Assembly (NCBI GenBank): GCA_036345935.2 | Contig: JADWOT020000009.1 | Coordinates: forward strand, 510,287-574,286 | DNA from: Taenia hydatigena | Lineage: Eukaryota; Platyhelminthes; Cestoda; Cyclophyllidea; Taeniidae | Direction: 5' to 3' | DNA: 64,000 nucleotides | Shown here: positions 1 to 13,000 of the stretch, piece after piece | Numbering within the stretch: the first letter of the stretch is position 1 | How the letters are laid out: each line of letters starts with the position of its first letter | Translations under genes and position numbers: made by a program | The notes under the pieces: generated by a model | What the model saw: only the letters and a program-made list of their open reading frames with translations | Database searches by the model: none | Told to the model about the DNA's origin: nothing

Positions 1-508
1 CAGCCAGTGAACGAACTAGAACGCACATTGCATTTGCATAATGCAGGCTCTGAAGTGGTATGTGGGACACACTTGCTTGGCATCTCCTATCGCGCCTTTA
101 AGCAGTTGGTGGAGGCGCGGATGGCTTATTTAATTATCCGGGATAAGCAGCACTGAAAGTTTTATTCGACACGTTAGCCCCTAACAAATAGCACTGTGGC
201 CACGATCCCCTTCACTGTTATCAAGAATCCAGGGTCTTTCCCACTGATCAACCGACATAATCAGCAGTTTGGCTTCAATTCTTTCATTCTTCGGTAATAT
301 TAAACTAATGAGTTGGGAGAAGTATGTTCCAGCAGACCACTTTAATACAGACTACAAATGATTTAACTATGTAGAACACACCTAAACTGAGTTTAATGAC
401 GATGATGTGGAAGGAGATTCTAGCATAACCGTTGGACCACTCACATCCCGAAAGACATACTTGGCACCATTAGCTAAAGCAAACGACTATCGAAGCCTCC
501 TCACCCAC
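1..508. other. left edge, Piezo intron 28 or beyond
   Basis: No exon could be supported. The minus strand at about 35-140 has a short open stretch (RLHQLLKG) reminiscent of the next Piezo segment, but its splice phase does not match exon 28. Confidence 0.4.
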
Positions 509-1009
509 CTTCGTAAACGCCAGCGGATCCTCCTCAAACGCTACTCCACTACCCTCCACAGTAGTCTGCTTGGAGAGCAGTGGTCGAAAAGGGCCAACCG
601 ATTTTCGCGCCATTACGGCACCCATCCTTCCTGACTGCGCACCGAACCCAACGCCACATTCTCCTTCCATCTCAGCACCAGAAGGCGTTGCAGCTGTGTT
701 TGGATCGGCCACAGTGCTGCGCTGGTGATATGCAGCCATGTTGCGGCGGCGGTACTGACGAGCGGCGGAGCGCATCCCATGTTCCATAGCCTGATTAAGC
801 AGTTGTAGAGGGTTCATGTGCGTCTGCATGGCATAGTCATCATCATCGTCGTCATCGACATTCATATCCATTCTCGTCCCTTCGTCGTCCTCCTCCTCAC
901 CATCGTTGTCTGCAACAGTGCCAGGATCTGGGGACGGGGAGGCCGCAAAAGTTACCGAGGGTCGAATTGAGGAGCGTGAAATTGGATCGGTCTTCACCAA
1001 CAGATGCTC
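509..1009 (-). CDS. Piezo: Piezo exon 28 (acidic linker, residues 1760-1926; last exon seen)
   Basis: It begins EHLLVKTDP, which sits where vertebrate Piezo1 has AERYLLTQEL. It then runs through an acidic tract with seven Asp in a row and an Arg-rich patch. It is 167 codons, phase 0, and ends at a GTGGGT donor; GTGAGG four bases further in is an alternative. The next exon lies to the left and was not identified. Confidence 0.7.
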
Positions 1010-4000
1010 CTGCGAAGTAAGGAAAATGGGCTGATGCTTCCTTATTTTGATGGATTACTGACTTTTCACTATAAACGCCAACACGAGCGCAATGAAGTGC
1101 CGCCCAAAGTGGGAGTAGAGCTAAATGCACAAATCCATTTTATTTTCGCCTAATTCTACCGGAAGTCAGGAAATACTCCCAATAAATTATTAAATTTCTG
1201 CGACCCGCCCTAACAACCCGAGTTATGCAGAATTTAAAAATAAAGAACACCTAAATTGTCGATCTTCCTGCCTCAGATCAAATTCTAGTTAAAATACCAG
1301 GCATTAACGTCCGAGTTGCGTCCTGGAGACAACACTTACCTTTTGAAAGGCAACGTGTTAAGGAACTTTGGAGACTAAGAGAATCGCAACTACCAATTGA
1401 AACCGTTTATTCAAAGCCCTAAATCATAAGAGACTCGGAAAAACTGAGATGGGGAAATGAGCAACATTCAAGTAGCAATAGGAGAAGGGAGAAGAAAAAC
1501 GAGTCGGGACACCGTAAACTAGCTGTTGCTAAATAAATGCAATGAGGGCGAGTGAATTTACGCAGCGCTACGAATAAATCAAAAGGCGATCCGACTTTTC
1601 GATCGTTCGGTCGACATTGGACGCTAATTGCAATGCAAGACAAGGGGTGAAAGAAGTAAATAATGTAAAATCCGATAGTAGAAACCAAAAGGTAATAGCA
1701 GTAATGGAGCCACTCACAAGAGTAGATGTAACAGGTAAGACAGATGAAAAATGGATGCAACCACGTCAGAGAAAATGGCAATACCGGTGGAGCCCTCTCC
1801 ATTTCGGCTAAAGGCCTCTGATCCACCTGCTCCAAATCTGCCACCTCTGTTGCCAACGACGGCGACGTTCCATCAGTGTCGCGTCTTTCGATTTCGCCGA
1901 CCGAGGCGATACGTCGATGGCCCTTCGGGGGCAGTGGCGTTGCCGTTGATCGAGGTAGAAGCATAGTGCCCGACACTGCCTCTACCTCCAATGAAGGCGA
2001 TTTTGCAGCAGCAGTAGGGGACAGCGCTTGCATTTCGATTCCAGCCGCCTGCCCTGCCCGTCGCGCTCGCCGCTTTGTGGTACGAAAAGCCTCTGGGTAG
2101 GAAGAAAGCCGCCGGTGGGTGCGAAAAGAAGGTCGATCGGGGGTAGCAGCGACAACGGAGGATGAAGAAGAGGTAGATGATCCACCAGCAGTGGCAGCGC
2201 GTGTAGTTCGACGATGTGACGCCCCACTACCGGTCTGTTCCAGTGGAACTCGACGCCTTGTCATGGAGGAAACATGAAATGGGTTTCGGGAAGTGGGACG
2301 GCGTGTGCTAAAGGGAAGGAAGGAAAAGAGGCTTAAAAAACTTCCAAATCAGGATGAACGTCTTTACAAAGTGCTCCACTAACTGAACCGGTGTGGGACT
2401 ATAAGGACAGGTGTAGTTGGACAGTGCATCCAACGGAGCGTTGTCGATGCTAGGCCACACTGCGCGCAGATGGTGACGCTGTAAGCTCTCCTGCGAACGC
2501 ATTTGTGCCCCTGAGCCCGGTTGTGCTGGAGGCGGTGGAAGGACTTGGGGCAAGAGGGTTTCGCTAAGGGACGACGGTGTCGTTACTGACGTCGTTGTAG
2601 TGGTGGTGGTGGTTTCGTACTCTGCCTCTTCGTCCTCAGGATCCCCGTCAAAATGGTAATAGTCGCCCGAGCGGATCACTACGGAAAAAATCACTCGATT
2701 CGAAGATGTATTTTGGAACTTTTACCGATGCCTCCTTTTTACCGCACCATTAAAAATCAAGTATTGCGAACCCTGAGTTTATTCCAGCAGCATCCTACGT
2801 CGCGGTAGCAATAACAGGTGCATTTGTCATTCTTCTATCCACTAAACTTAACCATTCTTTGAGTAGTAAGCATCATGGCGATTCAAAGGCATTCCGATAT
2901 TTCTCAATTGTCACCGAATTGGCATCCGAAGGCGAACAAAAGTGGAAATGAAGCAAGACAAGAGCTTACAGATATAGTGCTCATTGACATTGGCCGTATT
3001 TTTACCAGCCTCCTTCTGACGCTGCGCAATTTTATCCAGTTTACGTTGCACTCGCTCCAAATCACGCTTTTCACGCAAATTTTGTTCGCTGATTACCTGC
3101 ATTAACTTGCGATTGATGAGGAATGCGCCTCTACAAAAAAGAACAAGGGAGTGTGGTATGTGTGGGACGGACGGAAGGAGGAGGGGGAATGGGGACATAT
3201 TAGAGGTGCCACAACGTTCTGTGATTTAACAATTACGATACGCAGGCGTTGAATAATCTACTGATCGCTCTGCTGCACTGCATACCAAAAGTAAAGCTAC
3301 GTTTAAAACAGCATGCATCATAGCGTCTTTAAATCCATCCCAACAGGGTAATCACGCCTTTTTGTTGGCTATATACCGCACCAAAGCTTTGCAGGAGACG
3401 TCAATTGAGCATGACTGGAATCGCAGAAGAGGTATCAAAAGTCTGCCAACTTTTCACATTCATAAAACCTCGTACTCTGCACAATGGCTAGTCGTGAAAC
3501 GAGACTAGGTTTAGGCGTAATGGAGTCGTAATTAAAAGATCGTTTGCGAAATAACCTGGGGATTTGAAAAATCTCTCAACATTGCACCTGGCCAAATGAT
3601 CCCACTAAAATTAATCAAAATACAAAATGGTTTAGTTATAAAATATCGCCCAGTCTTTGTGACTGCTTCTCAAATACATACACTTGGGTTGTGGCTTGTA
3701 CATGGTCTCGCATGGAGGGGTTATGTTAACTCGGGGGTTGTTAAACATGAACTGTCCACATGCCAGTTCCAATTAATACAGTAAGACATCAAGGAGGGGA
3801 TCACGAAAAGTGACAGTCGACATTTCATTTAAGGAATTAAGTAGTTCAACGCATCCATAAATACTACCTAAGTATGTCAAAGTACATAACCGAAAAAAGG
3901 CTACAATAAATTCACCGCAGACAAATGCTTGGCTATGCAAAAAGGTTACCTGATCGTTTAAATCAGTATGCATTCACCAGACAAGCAATCATAAACTATC

Positions 4001-7000
4001 CCTTTACAACAAACCTGGAAGCGAAACAACTTTGAACATTGAGATCAAAGACGACATGACGGAAGGAGGAGGTAGTGAAGATTTTGCGCTGAAAAATGAT
4101 CACCGCAAAACACACAACATCCCAGTGCAGTCCGTTGGAGACGATCTCGCAGCCAATATCCGTGGCTAGCAGAGAAATAGAACATTATTTAAACATGGAA
4201 GTACTTGTCGTGTACCAATTTTTCTGTTCCTATATCCTATTATTTCAGGTTTCTAGGATTAATTAAAAGCCGTCAAGACTATAGAAGAATCCTCAAATCT
4301 GTTCAGGCCAATCAGAATGGGGATTTGTAACGGTGGCAACCATTTCATCGAACTGGAGAGGTACTTTGACGTTTCTATTGCTAGACTTGATTCGGGAACT
4401 TTATAAAGCATTTCTCACAAGTTTTTAAACGACGCAATGTCAGAGTCATTTAATATAGAAGGAAAGTTCCCTTTATTTTCGTGTTAACCCAAGAGCAAAA
4501 CAGCATTTAACAGAAGCTTTTAATGTCTTAATATCAGCTTTCGAAACTGAAAAAAATAAACAATAGAAAAGGTTCCAAATTCATACACACACTTCTAATT
4601 AACGGGAGCGCAACTTTGGCACAACTAATAAAAAATTTACGTCTGCATCATCGTTTTAGTACCTTAGTAACCCAATTGAATTAATCGAAATCACGCCGAA
4701 CGAGATGGAATCCCGTAATGATGCGCCGCAACAATGAAAAGGGATCCATTTTCGTCCCAATTCCTCCCTTTAGAGAATTCAAATGTTGCTGACAGCAACG
4801 AAGTCTACTCATTTCTTTTTATTCTAGAGCTGCAAACTTGGTTTAAAATGACCATAACCCAACCTAGCCAATAGGGGAGCAACTTTAAAGTGCGAATTGT
4901 TAACAGAATATCCGCCTATTTTACCTTGAAGATTTGTAATATAATTGCAACAACTAGGATGGCTAATCGTACACGCTTTGTGAAGTAGAGGGATAATAAC
5001 CAGGAGGAATCTCGAGCCAATGCATTTCCCTCGGCAAATATTACAATCCGCAAAAAAGCATTGATCACAATCACCACTTCAACGGTATCGACTTGGCAAA
5101 CTGTGATATAGTAGCATGAAAAACGGAACTAAACAACAGGCAGGTTCATCGTGAAGAAAACGAGAATTGCTAGCAGATGACAGCCGATAAAGACTGAGGA
5201 TGTCTACAAAACCAGAAGGCATTCCTCGAGCATCTAGAGGTTGCCTCCTCACGCCTAACTTCCCAACATGCCAGAATGTCTCAAATCGGGGAATTGAACA
5301 GGAGAGAGGGAGAGTTTTAAGTGTTCGAAGGCCAAGACCAATCGAAGTGCTATAAATACGCGAGAATGGAGCCATTCGGTGCGCATACCACGCGCTCAGC
5401 TATACGACGCAAACACACGCACTGTGCTCCCAGCTAATTCATACAAGTCACCAAGTCACCACTTCCTGGCATCCCGAATTGATTTAGGGAAAACTTTCGT
5501 CGTTTCAAAGAGCAGTCTTGGGGCCTGAAATAAAAGATACTATTTCTACCGATAGTCAAGCAACTTTACCGCGTCAAGTGATATCAAAACGTCCAGGTGG
5601 CATTGGGAGAAATCCACTCTACAATATTCAATGTCATCTGGTTGAGTGGAAGTAAGCAAGAAAGAGCTGAAAGACGATTGTAACAGATCAGTTATATTTT
5701 TGAGTTCTGCTAGTCGTTGATCAGAAAATAGGAGATTCCCAAGTAAATGAGCTCAATAAAGGCGGTAAGTCTCAGGTTGTTACTGAATTCACACAGTTGG
5801 GGACTTCAAAAATAAAAGCGCATTTTCTGGAAAAGAGTAGGGAGTGATGCTGAATGAGACAGAAGGCTAATCATGATTGCTGTAGCTAGCTAATGAGAAC
5901 GACTGGCACCAGTGACTGTCCCAGGTAATAGAAGCGTAGTCTTGCCACTGGTCAACTTGGAAACTATCCCATCGTCAAATTTGGCGACATTTAATTTCAG
6001 ATTTTGCATTGATTGAAGACACCCAGTCGCGTACGTCAAACCAGTGAAAATGTAACCTTGGGGGCAAAAGTTCAAATCAGGCCTTTTTACTGGTGAAGTG
6101 GGCGACCTACAGTAGCCAGCGTAGTCATTCCATCCGACGGGATTCATGCAAGTGACACCAAAGAGTTGAATGAGCCAGCAGATACGATGACCGACGAGAC
6201 GGTTCCAGTAGACACAGCCCATCAGTTGAAGGGTGCATTTCGCCAGGATCACACAGAAGTTATACCCCACGATTACATTCCATCTAATAGGGATGGGGCA
6301 AAAGAAAACGAGTTATGCAAGGCGAAGGCTTTCAAAGACCCGAAGTACATTCGATTGGTTTGATGCGCAGGCACCTCCCAATATCAGTACGCAGGCATCT
6401 GGCAGCCTCCTAAACAGTTGTTTTAGCTTCCACTTTCCTCAGTCAGCTCAAAGGTTCACTATTGATTTACTATTACCTATTTAGCTGATGACAGGAAAAA
6501 CGACACGTCAAGACGCATTCGGTTGCTGGAATCGAGGAGGCTGAACAAGGTGCAATTGATGAGCAAACACCTTTTGCCGATTAGTCTACTTAGGATCTGA
6601 TGGCAAATGAGAAATAGTTTCTAGACACGTCTGATTTGTGATTATTTCCATTGAAAGACGACCTCTACATAGTCTGCAAATAACGTACACTTTTCGAGGA
6701 GAAAATCGCTTATTGATTGCAGTCATCAGTCCTTGTTAAAATTTGTTTCTGAGATAAATAAAAAAGCGAAACTGACAACATTTCTTTGACGCCTAAGTGA
6801 AGATAAGAGAGTTTGGACGTTTGATATCACATTGAACAGAGAGGGGATATGTTCTTGGTGCAGATGAATGAGAAGGTTGACTGATCTATGGACAATCTCT
6901 CGAGTTATAACTTGCCTCCCAAAATTAGAAAGAAACAACAAATCGTACCCATTTCGAAAAGGTTGTAGAGGCGAAATATTCATGACAAAATATTCAGCAA

Positions 7001-10000
7001 AATAGACGGTATCATTAGTGCATCTGCAAACTCGAAATGTACGACAAATTGACCAGACGAAAAAGGTATGTAAGGATAATTGTAGATTAAAATTTACTTG
7101 TTTACAGAACAACCCAACAGATGAGTGGAAAAGAGACGAGTAAAAGAATTGCCAACAAATTCCAAACACAAGGGAAGGTTTGCTGTGAATCTCACCTCTA
7201 TAAATGTTTCGTCTCTTGGATTAAAGCCTCTTTCCCCCTCCCCTGCAGTTCTACCTTACCCTCCTCAAAAGTACCTATTCTATTCTGCCTGGGGTAATGT
7301 GATTGGTTGAAGCCGAGACAATGCCATCATAAGCCGGAGTAATGGAAAGACAGGAGAGAGGAGACAGTGTTGTCCTCATCTTTTCCCACCCCAATTAGAG
7401 TGAAAATTAACTCGAGGGTAAGTTTTGCAATGTAAAAAGTAGGGCTTGCAAGAAAATATCATCATCCCAACTCAATAGTCCCGGTTACCCTTTAAGGGAA
7501 AGTTTTTCATGCACATCTTTAAATTGTGTCGCGTCGAGTAAATAGACTTCAGTTGTGATTGCCATTTGATCTCCAGCAAGAAAGAAGGCGAACAAAGAGG
7601 GCACAGTACCTTCTGGAGGGAATGAGAGAAAGTTTATGTAGTTCGCGACATGGAAATGTGGGGAAGCTGGGTGGTGGGGTGGTGATATTTACATTCAGCT
7701 AACAGTCCAACTCAAAAGGTATTTCTCAACGCAGGTCATTTATCGGTCAGCAAGAAAGCTAATGCACTTGGTGCGTTTCCACGACGTTATGTAAAGAAAA
7801 GAGGAGCGACTTATCTGTCTCGGTATGCCGATTCCCGCCTGTTGTTAATGCGATGCGTACAAAATCCATCTGCTTGAAAGCCTTAAATACAGCGTTATCA
7901 GTTTATGCAAACTTAGATTGCTTCATTACCTCGTATCAAACAGTATAGAAAGAGAGACATGTCGTCGTTTCTAGTGAAAAATGAAGGCGCTCTCTCTTGG
8001 CGTAATGCCACTTTTCCTGGGAGGCGCGTTCCGCAACTGCACCCTGGAAAATAATTTGATCTCGATTCGTTAAACCGACAAGCTCAAATCACATCCACTA
8101 GGTTCGTTCAATCGACATGTCATTGCATAATTGCTCAAAATGGGGAGTAAGGGGGGTATACCACGTCAACAAATTGGCGCACACCCACGCTCAATTAGAA
8201 TAGATGAATTGAAAAGTATACAGGAAAGCGCATAAAATTTATGATTGCACGATGAGATAATTTACTTCAACTTCATCGAAAACACTCGGATTCACTATGA
8301 CGTTCACTAACCAGTAAGTTCTACGTACATTTAGAATATTATAACCATAAACAGTGAAGTTGGGAGCCACTCCAGATCCCATCAATAAACCCGCCGTTCC
8401 CACTAGTTCGCTTCCAATAGAGGACTTCTGCCCTAGATTGAACTTGACTTCATTAATTTTCAGGAGGAGAAGAGAATGCCTCGAATAATAATAAAATAGA
8501 AGGGCGTTAATTAAAAACGTGGGAAAAGGATAGAGAAGGTAGTAAGGAGGGAGAGCTATTCCGAAAAAGCGCTCATATCCAGCAATATTCAAGCCAGTGA
8601 ACCACCACAATCAAAGATCGATGTGGATAGCTGTTAAAGTACGACTGTGTTGTGATAGTTAGCAGAGAAGTGGCCAGGAAAAGTATCGAGGACTATGCTC
8701 AAAAAGGAGGGGGACGAGATTGGATGGGCGACAAGGCAAAGTTTCAATCGCTGATTTTATTGCCACGCCTTCCAATTCTTCTCCTGTACACTCCTAGCAA
8801 AGTTACACGCAAAAGGATCCAAGCACCGAAACGCCTACTTCAAGGTTGCTATTTTGCAGAACGTTTTTGGAAACACTCCCAATGCTACAACAGCGAATCG
8901 CAGACACTATAAAACGCCCCTTGATAATAAGGTGGGAAAAAGCAGGAAGACAGCGCTTCACTTTGACAGCTTTTCCCACGAGGACTTATGATGTATTAAA
9001 GGGAAAGTGCGCTGTTTACGTCTTTTTGACGTAGAACAAGAAAAAAAAACCACTGGATCAATTCAACCCCCTTTTTGACTGCACTAAATTTTACGAAAGG
9101 AGATTAATTTTATAAAAAAATAACTGGGGCTTAAAGCGGCGTGAGGTTCTACAGGCAGTTTGTCAAATAGCTTCTCGACCTGTCAACTTTAATAATCGGC
9201 AGGTTAACAGCGTCACATTCAGAGGAGAAGTTCAGCATTATGTTTATCCAAAAAGGGTGAATAAATAAAAGTTAACAGTGAATGGGTGAAATTATTGATG
9301 TGGAACACGCCCAGAGCAAAAAGGTAATCAAAATATATTATGGCCGAGGGGAACAGACGTGAGGACTAATTTTTAAGGAGGAAAGGGTGCAATAGATGAA
9401 TACATTCACTGTAAAATCTACATAAAATAGGTCTGTTGTTTTCCTAGTGTTCGACGTTAATGCATGACTCCGTTTTGTCTATTCACTTGGTGTAAAAACC
9501 AAGCACTTCAGTGTTTAGAACGGTGGATATGAGGCTTGATAACCGAAAAAATCTGTGAAATAACCATGTTTGAAGTAACACACGTCAATGCATTAAAGAA
9601 TTTCCCGAAAAAAATAAAGTTAACGAAAGAACGAGGGCCTGAAAATTTATTCTATCATAACGATAATTTAAAATGCCATATTTCTTGGGAGGACTAATGA
9701 CAGTTATTGCTGATTTGCACGATAATGCCTTTGAAGACAAAAATTCATGGGCATATGAGGAAAAATCGAAATAAAAACACTTTTTCCAACTAAAAAGATT
9801 TAAAAGCCCAGTTTCAACTCATCTAAGTGATTTTATGGCCTTCACATCAGTCGGCTCGTGTCAGACGTAGATAAACACCATTCTTGAAATGTCAAAAGCG
9901 AGTCGCGTATCTTCAAAAATAGAAGCACCTTTCTCAAATGTGAGGAAGCTAGAGGCTCCTGTATCTGTTAAATTGAGGCGAACTCGAGGCACATTCATTG

Positions 10001-13000
10001 AGTTTGTTCAAAAAGCCATCCTATTGTATAAAGGCTCAGAATAAGAGGGAAGTAGCAGCGCAAACAACCGAGAGCGCCACACAGACAGGCTGCGATCCCT
10101 TATAAGGCAAGTGTTTCGCAACTGAATGAATGAGTTACTAAAGTTAGGTAAACCATACATCGGAGTAAAAAAGGATAAGGAGCCAAAAAAGACAGATCAT
10201 TAGAACAAAAATAAATAAATTGAAGGAGCCCGGATATTCTCTACTATTGGCATCCAAATAGCGAATGCCACTTATGTTCAATCCAAGCATGCGTTGCATT
10301 GAGAAGCACCAACGGAAAAGCGCTTAAAAATGCAACTTGTGGTGAATGCTGAGACACAGTAAAGCATTGAAAAGTAGGCGAAGTTATCCTAGACAAAACT
10401 TACGAAGCGAGAAGATTGGAACGCCTTCGCATCATAACATTTTGGCCCATCCAGAGGTAGATGAAACTGAGGATCATGTAACCCAGACAAAAGAGTGTGA
10501 TCCAACTGACACCTGTGGCAAAGACAATAGCCAGACTGAGCCAATAGGACCAGTAGAAAACTGCATGACGCAGGTAGTCCAGATAGGATCTGCAGAGTTA
10601 AAGAAAATTATGTGACTTCAAGGGACAGATTGCAAAGTGGAGGGCACTCATGACAAATAAGTCATCAGCTTTGGTACTTGTTTCGGTTAAAAGCAGTTTA
10701 CTACAAAATACATAGCTCAGACAAGAGCAATGACTAAAGAATGGGATGGTCTTTAAAAATAGCCAATAGAAAAGAGTCGTTTAAACTAGTAATTGATAGT
10801 TTTAAGATTTTATTAGAAACGCGTTAATCGCCCTGCACCTTTACCATCCTCACGAGGTTCACTGGCTTGACCAATCCCGCGATGTGGCTAATGGAAAAAA
10901 GGCACCCAAGGTTTGAACAAAGCTCCTTTTAATACGTCGAAGCGACGACTGTATGAGTTCCCTAATATCTACCTTCGGACTTGAAAAAACTATCTTGGCG
11001 AATGCATCTTAATGCGCGCTTAACATTTTTTACTTTTCCAGCCACGGAAACCAAATGACCTTTTAAAGGCAACTACGAATGAATGACTGAGAGCCTACAA
11101 TAAGCAAAAGAGGAAATAGGCATGATAGTCAAGTTTGGTTTCTTTAACACATGTATGCAATCTGGAAAGTTTAACACGAGTTACAGATATTTATTTCAGT
11201 CTTGGGTCACAAAGGCAGTGCTGCTCGAAATTTTTTTCGGTGCTTTGCTGTAACAATGCAACACAAGAATGATTTTGAAAAGGAGTTTTGCAGCACACGG
11301 TGCAATGCGGAGGTCAAGAGCCATACATAATTCAGGCATAACCAATAGCGAATGACTACGTACTCAATACAATTTGATGATGCTCATCTTCCTACTAAAG
11401 ACATGTGCAAAATTAGTTGCAGTCAAACACCTTCGAATAAGATATTTTCGATTTCAGCCTTTAAGAAGCGATCAACAGGAAACAAGAAAACCCCAAACCA
11501 AACCTATCCAAGATTCAACAATTAATGAGGTTTAGGATTCTCAATCCCACCGATATCGTTCAAGCAGCAGCTGAAGTTTAAAAAACGTTTATGACCTCGA
11601 GAAACGATATGTATAAACCCTACCTGACCTCCACTACAATAAGATCGCTGAGGACTTACTCCTTCGTGCTGATGAAATCACGATCATTCGGGCCGGGCAA
11701 AGTGTCAGTGAGGACAGGAGTGTTGCTGCCCCCACCATAGTTTCGCCAATCTGGTTTCTGTTCCAATTTGAATACACGCCACTGTGCGGCCACCAGCATG
11801 AATTGCAGGAAGTCCACTGTAAAAGGAGGTAGTGGCGGATAAAAAATGTGCAATATCCTTTTGATGCGGGATAAAAACTACAGAAAGTAAAATGTACCGA
11901 TAAGTTTGCGGGGATCAGGTTGGTAAGAGGTGGAGGGAAGGAAAAGCCACTGCTGTAGGCGAATCGTCTCGTTGTCGTTGGAGTCCCAGGGAAGGGCTAG
12001 AGAAGTGCAAGCACAGGCAGTAAGTTGGTCGCTCAAATTACTTAGGAATTCACTCACTCACTCACTCATTCATTCACTAACGGAGTAAACTACTCGTTCA
12101 GTCGTCAATTAAATCATTTATCAAGTCTCGCGTTTTCGCATTGCTTGTTTAATTCAATTATCCTTGCACACATCCATTTGCTCGTCAGTTAGCTAAATGC
12201 CTATTTAATCCGTCCATTAAATTGGCTAATTAACCAATCATTGTCAACTCATTCACTGATAATAATCACTCGAAGAACCATTTACTCATTCAAACAACTA
12301 ATGCCTTATCCATTTATCCAAATGAGGCACAAGGAGGACGCACGAACATGCGCACAACGACAATAGAAGTGATGCATCAGGCCAATTCACACAACAAAAA
12401 TAATTGATAGATCGGCCTACCAGATTCGAGGATTTTCGGAATACGTGCTGTGGCTGTGAAGGGGGAACAAAAGCTATTTGCATAATCGTTTTACTTGCCC
12501 CACTTTACATGCAAATATATACGTTCAAAATTATCGCTTCTAGGGGTAGTCATGTGACCTTAAGGAGGCAAGTTAGTGTTTCAATATCTGTAGCAGAGTC
12601 AGCATGGATACATCAAAGGGCGAAGCATTTAATCAGCTATAAGACTCTCACGACCGACAAACCCCTGTTCCGCCGAAAGCGTGGGGTTGTTATCACAAAA
12701 CAGACCATCTATGTAGCAAACAAGGCAGTCGGGTTAGCTACAGAGGCCAAATTACTGGCCGCTGTAGAGGGTGAATCCCTTCTCACAACACCACCAAAAA
12801 TCAATGCATCAGTGTTATTAAAAAAGGACCGGAATTACAGTCAAGTATAACGGCTAATTAACTGCAATAGCAGAGAAAACTGAGTAAAAATGTTAAGGTG
12901 AATTCACAGCTCCGATATGCGATTCCTCACTTTTAAGGCCATTTCGATTCAATAAGGGCAATTAGAATTTGGTTCAGGTTCAATAAACCACAAGACGGAT

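Noticed and set aside
1..140. Possible further Piezo exon on the minus strand (RLHQLLKG)
   Set aside because: The pattern resembles the next conserved segment only weakly, and the frame cannot be joined in phase to exon 28 with any visible donor.
8239..8610. 123-codon hydrophobic frame as a missing Piezo exon
   Set aside because: The flanking Piezo exons 22 and 23 already join in phase and cover consecutive conserved segments.
12404..12850. 148-codon plus-strand frame in Piezo intron 19
   Set aside because: No recognisable motif, unusual composition, and no splice or expression context.
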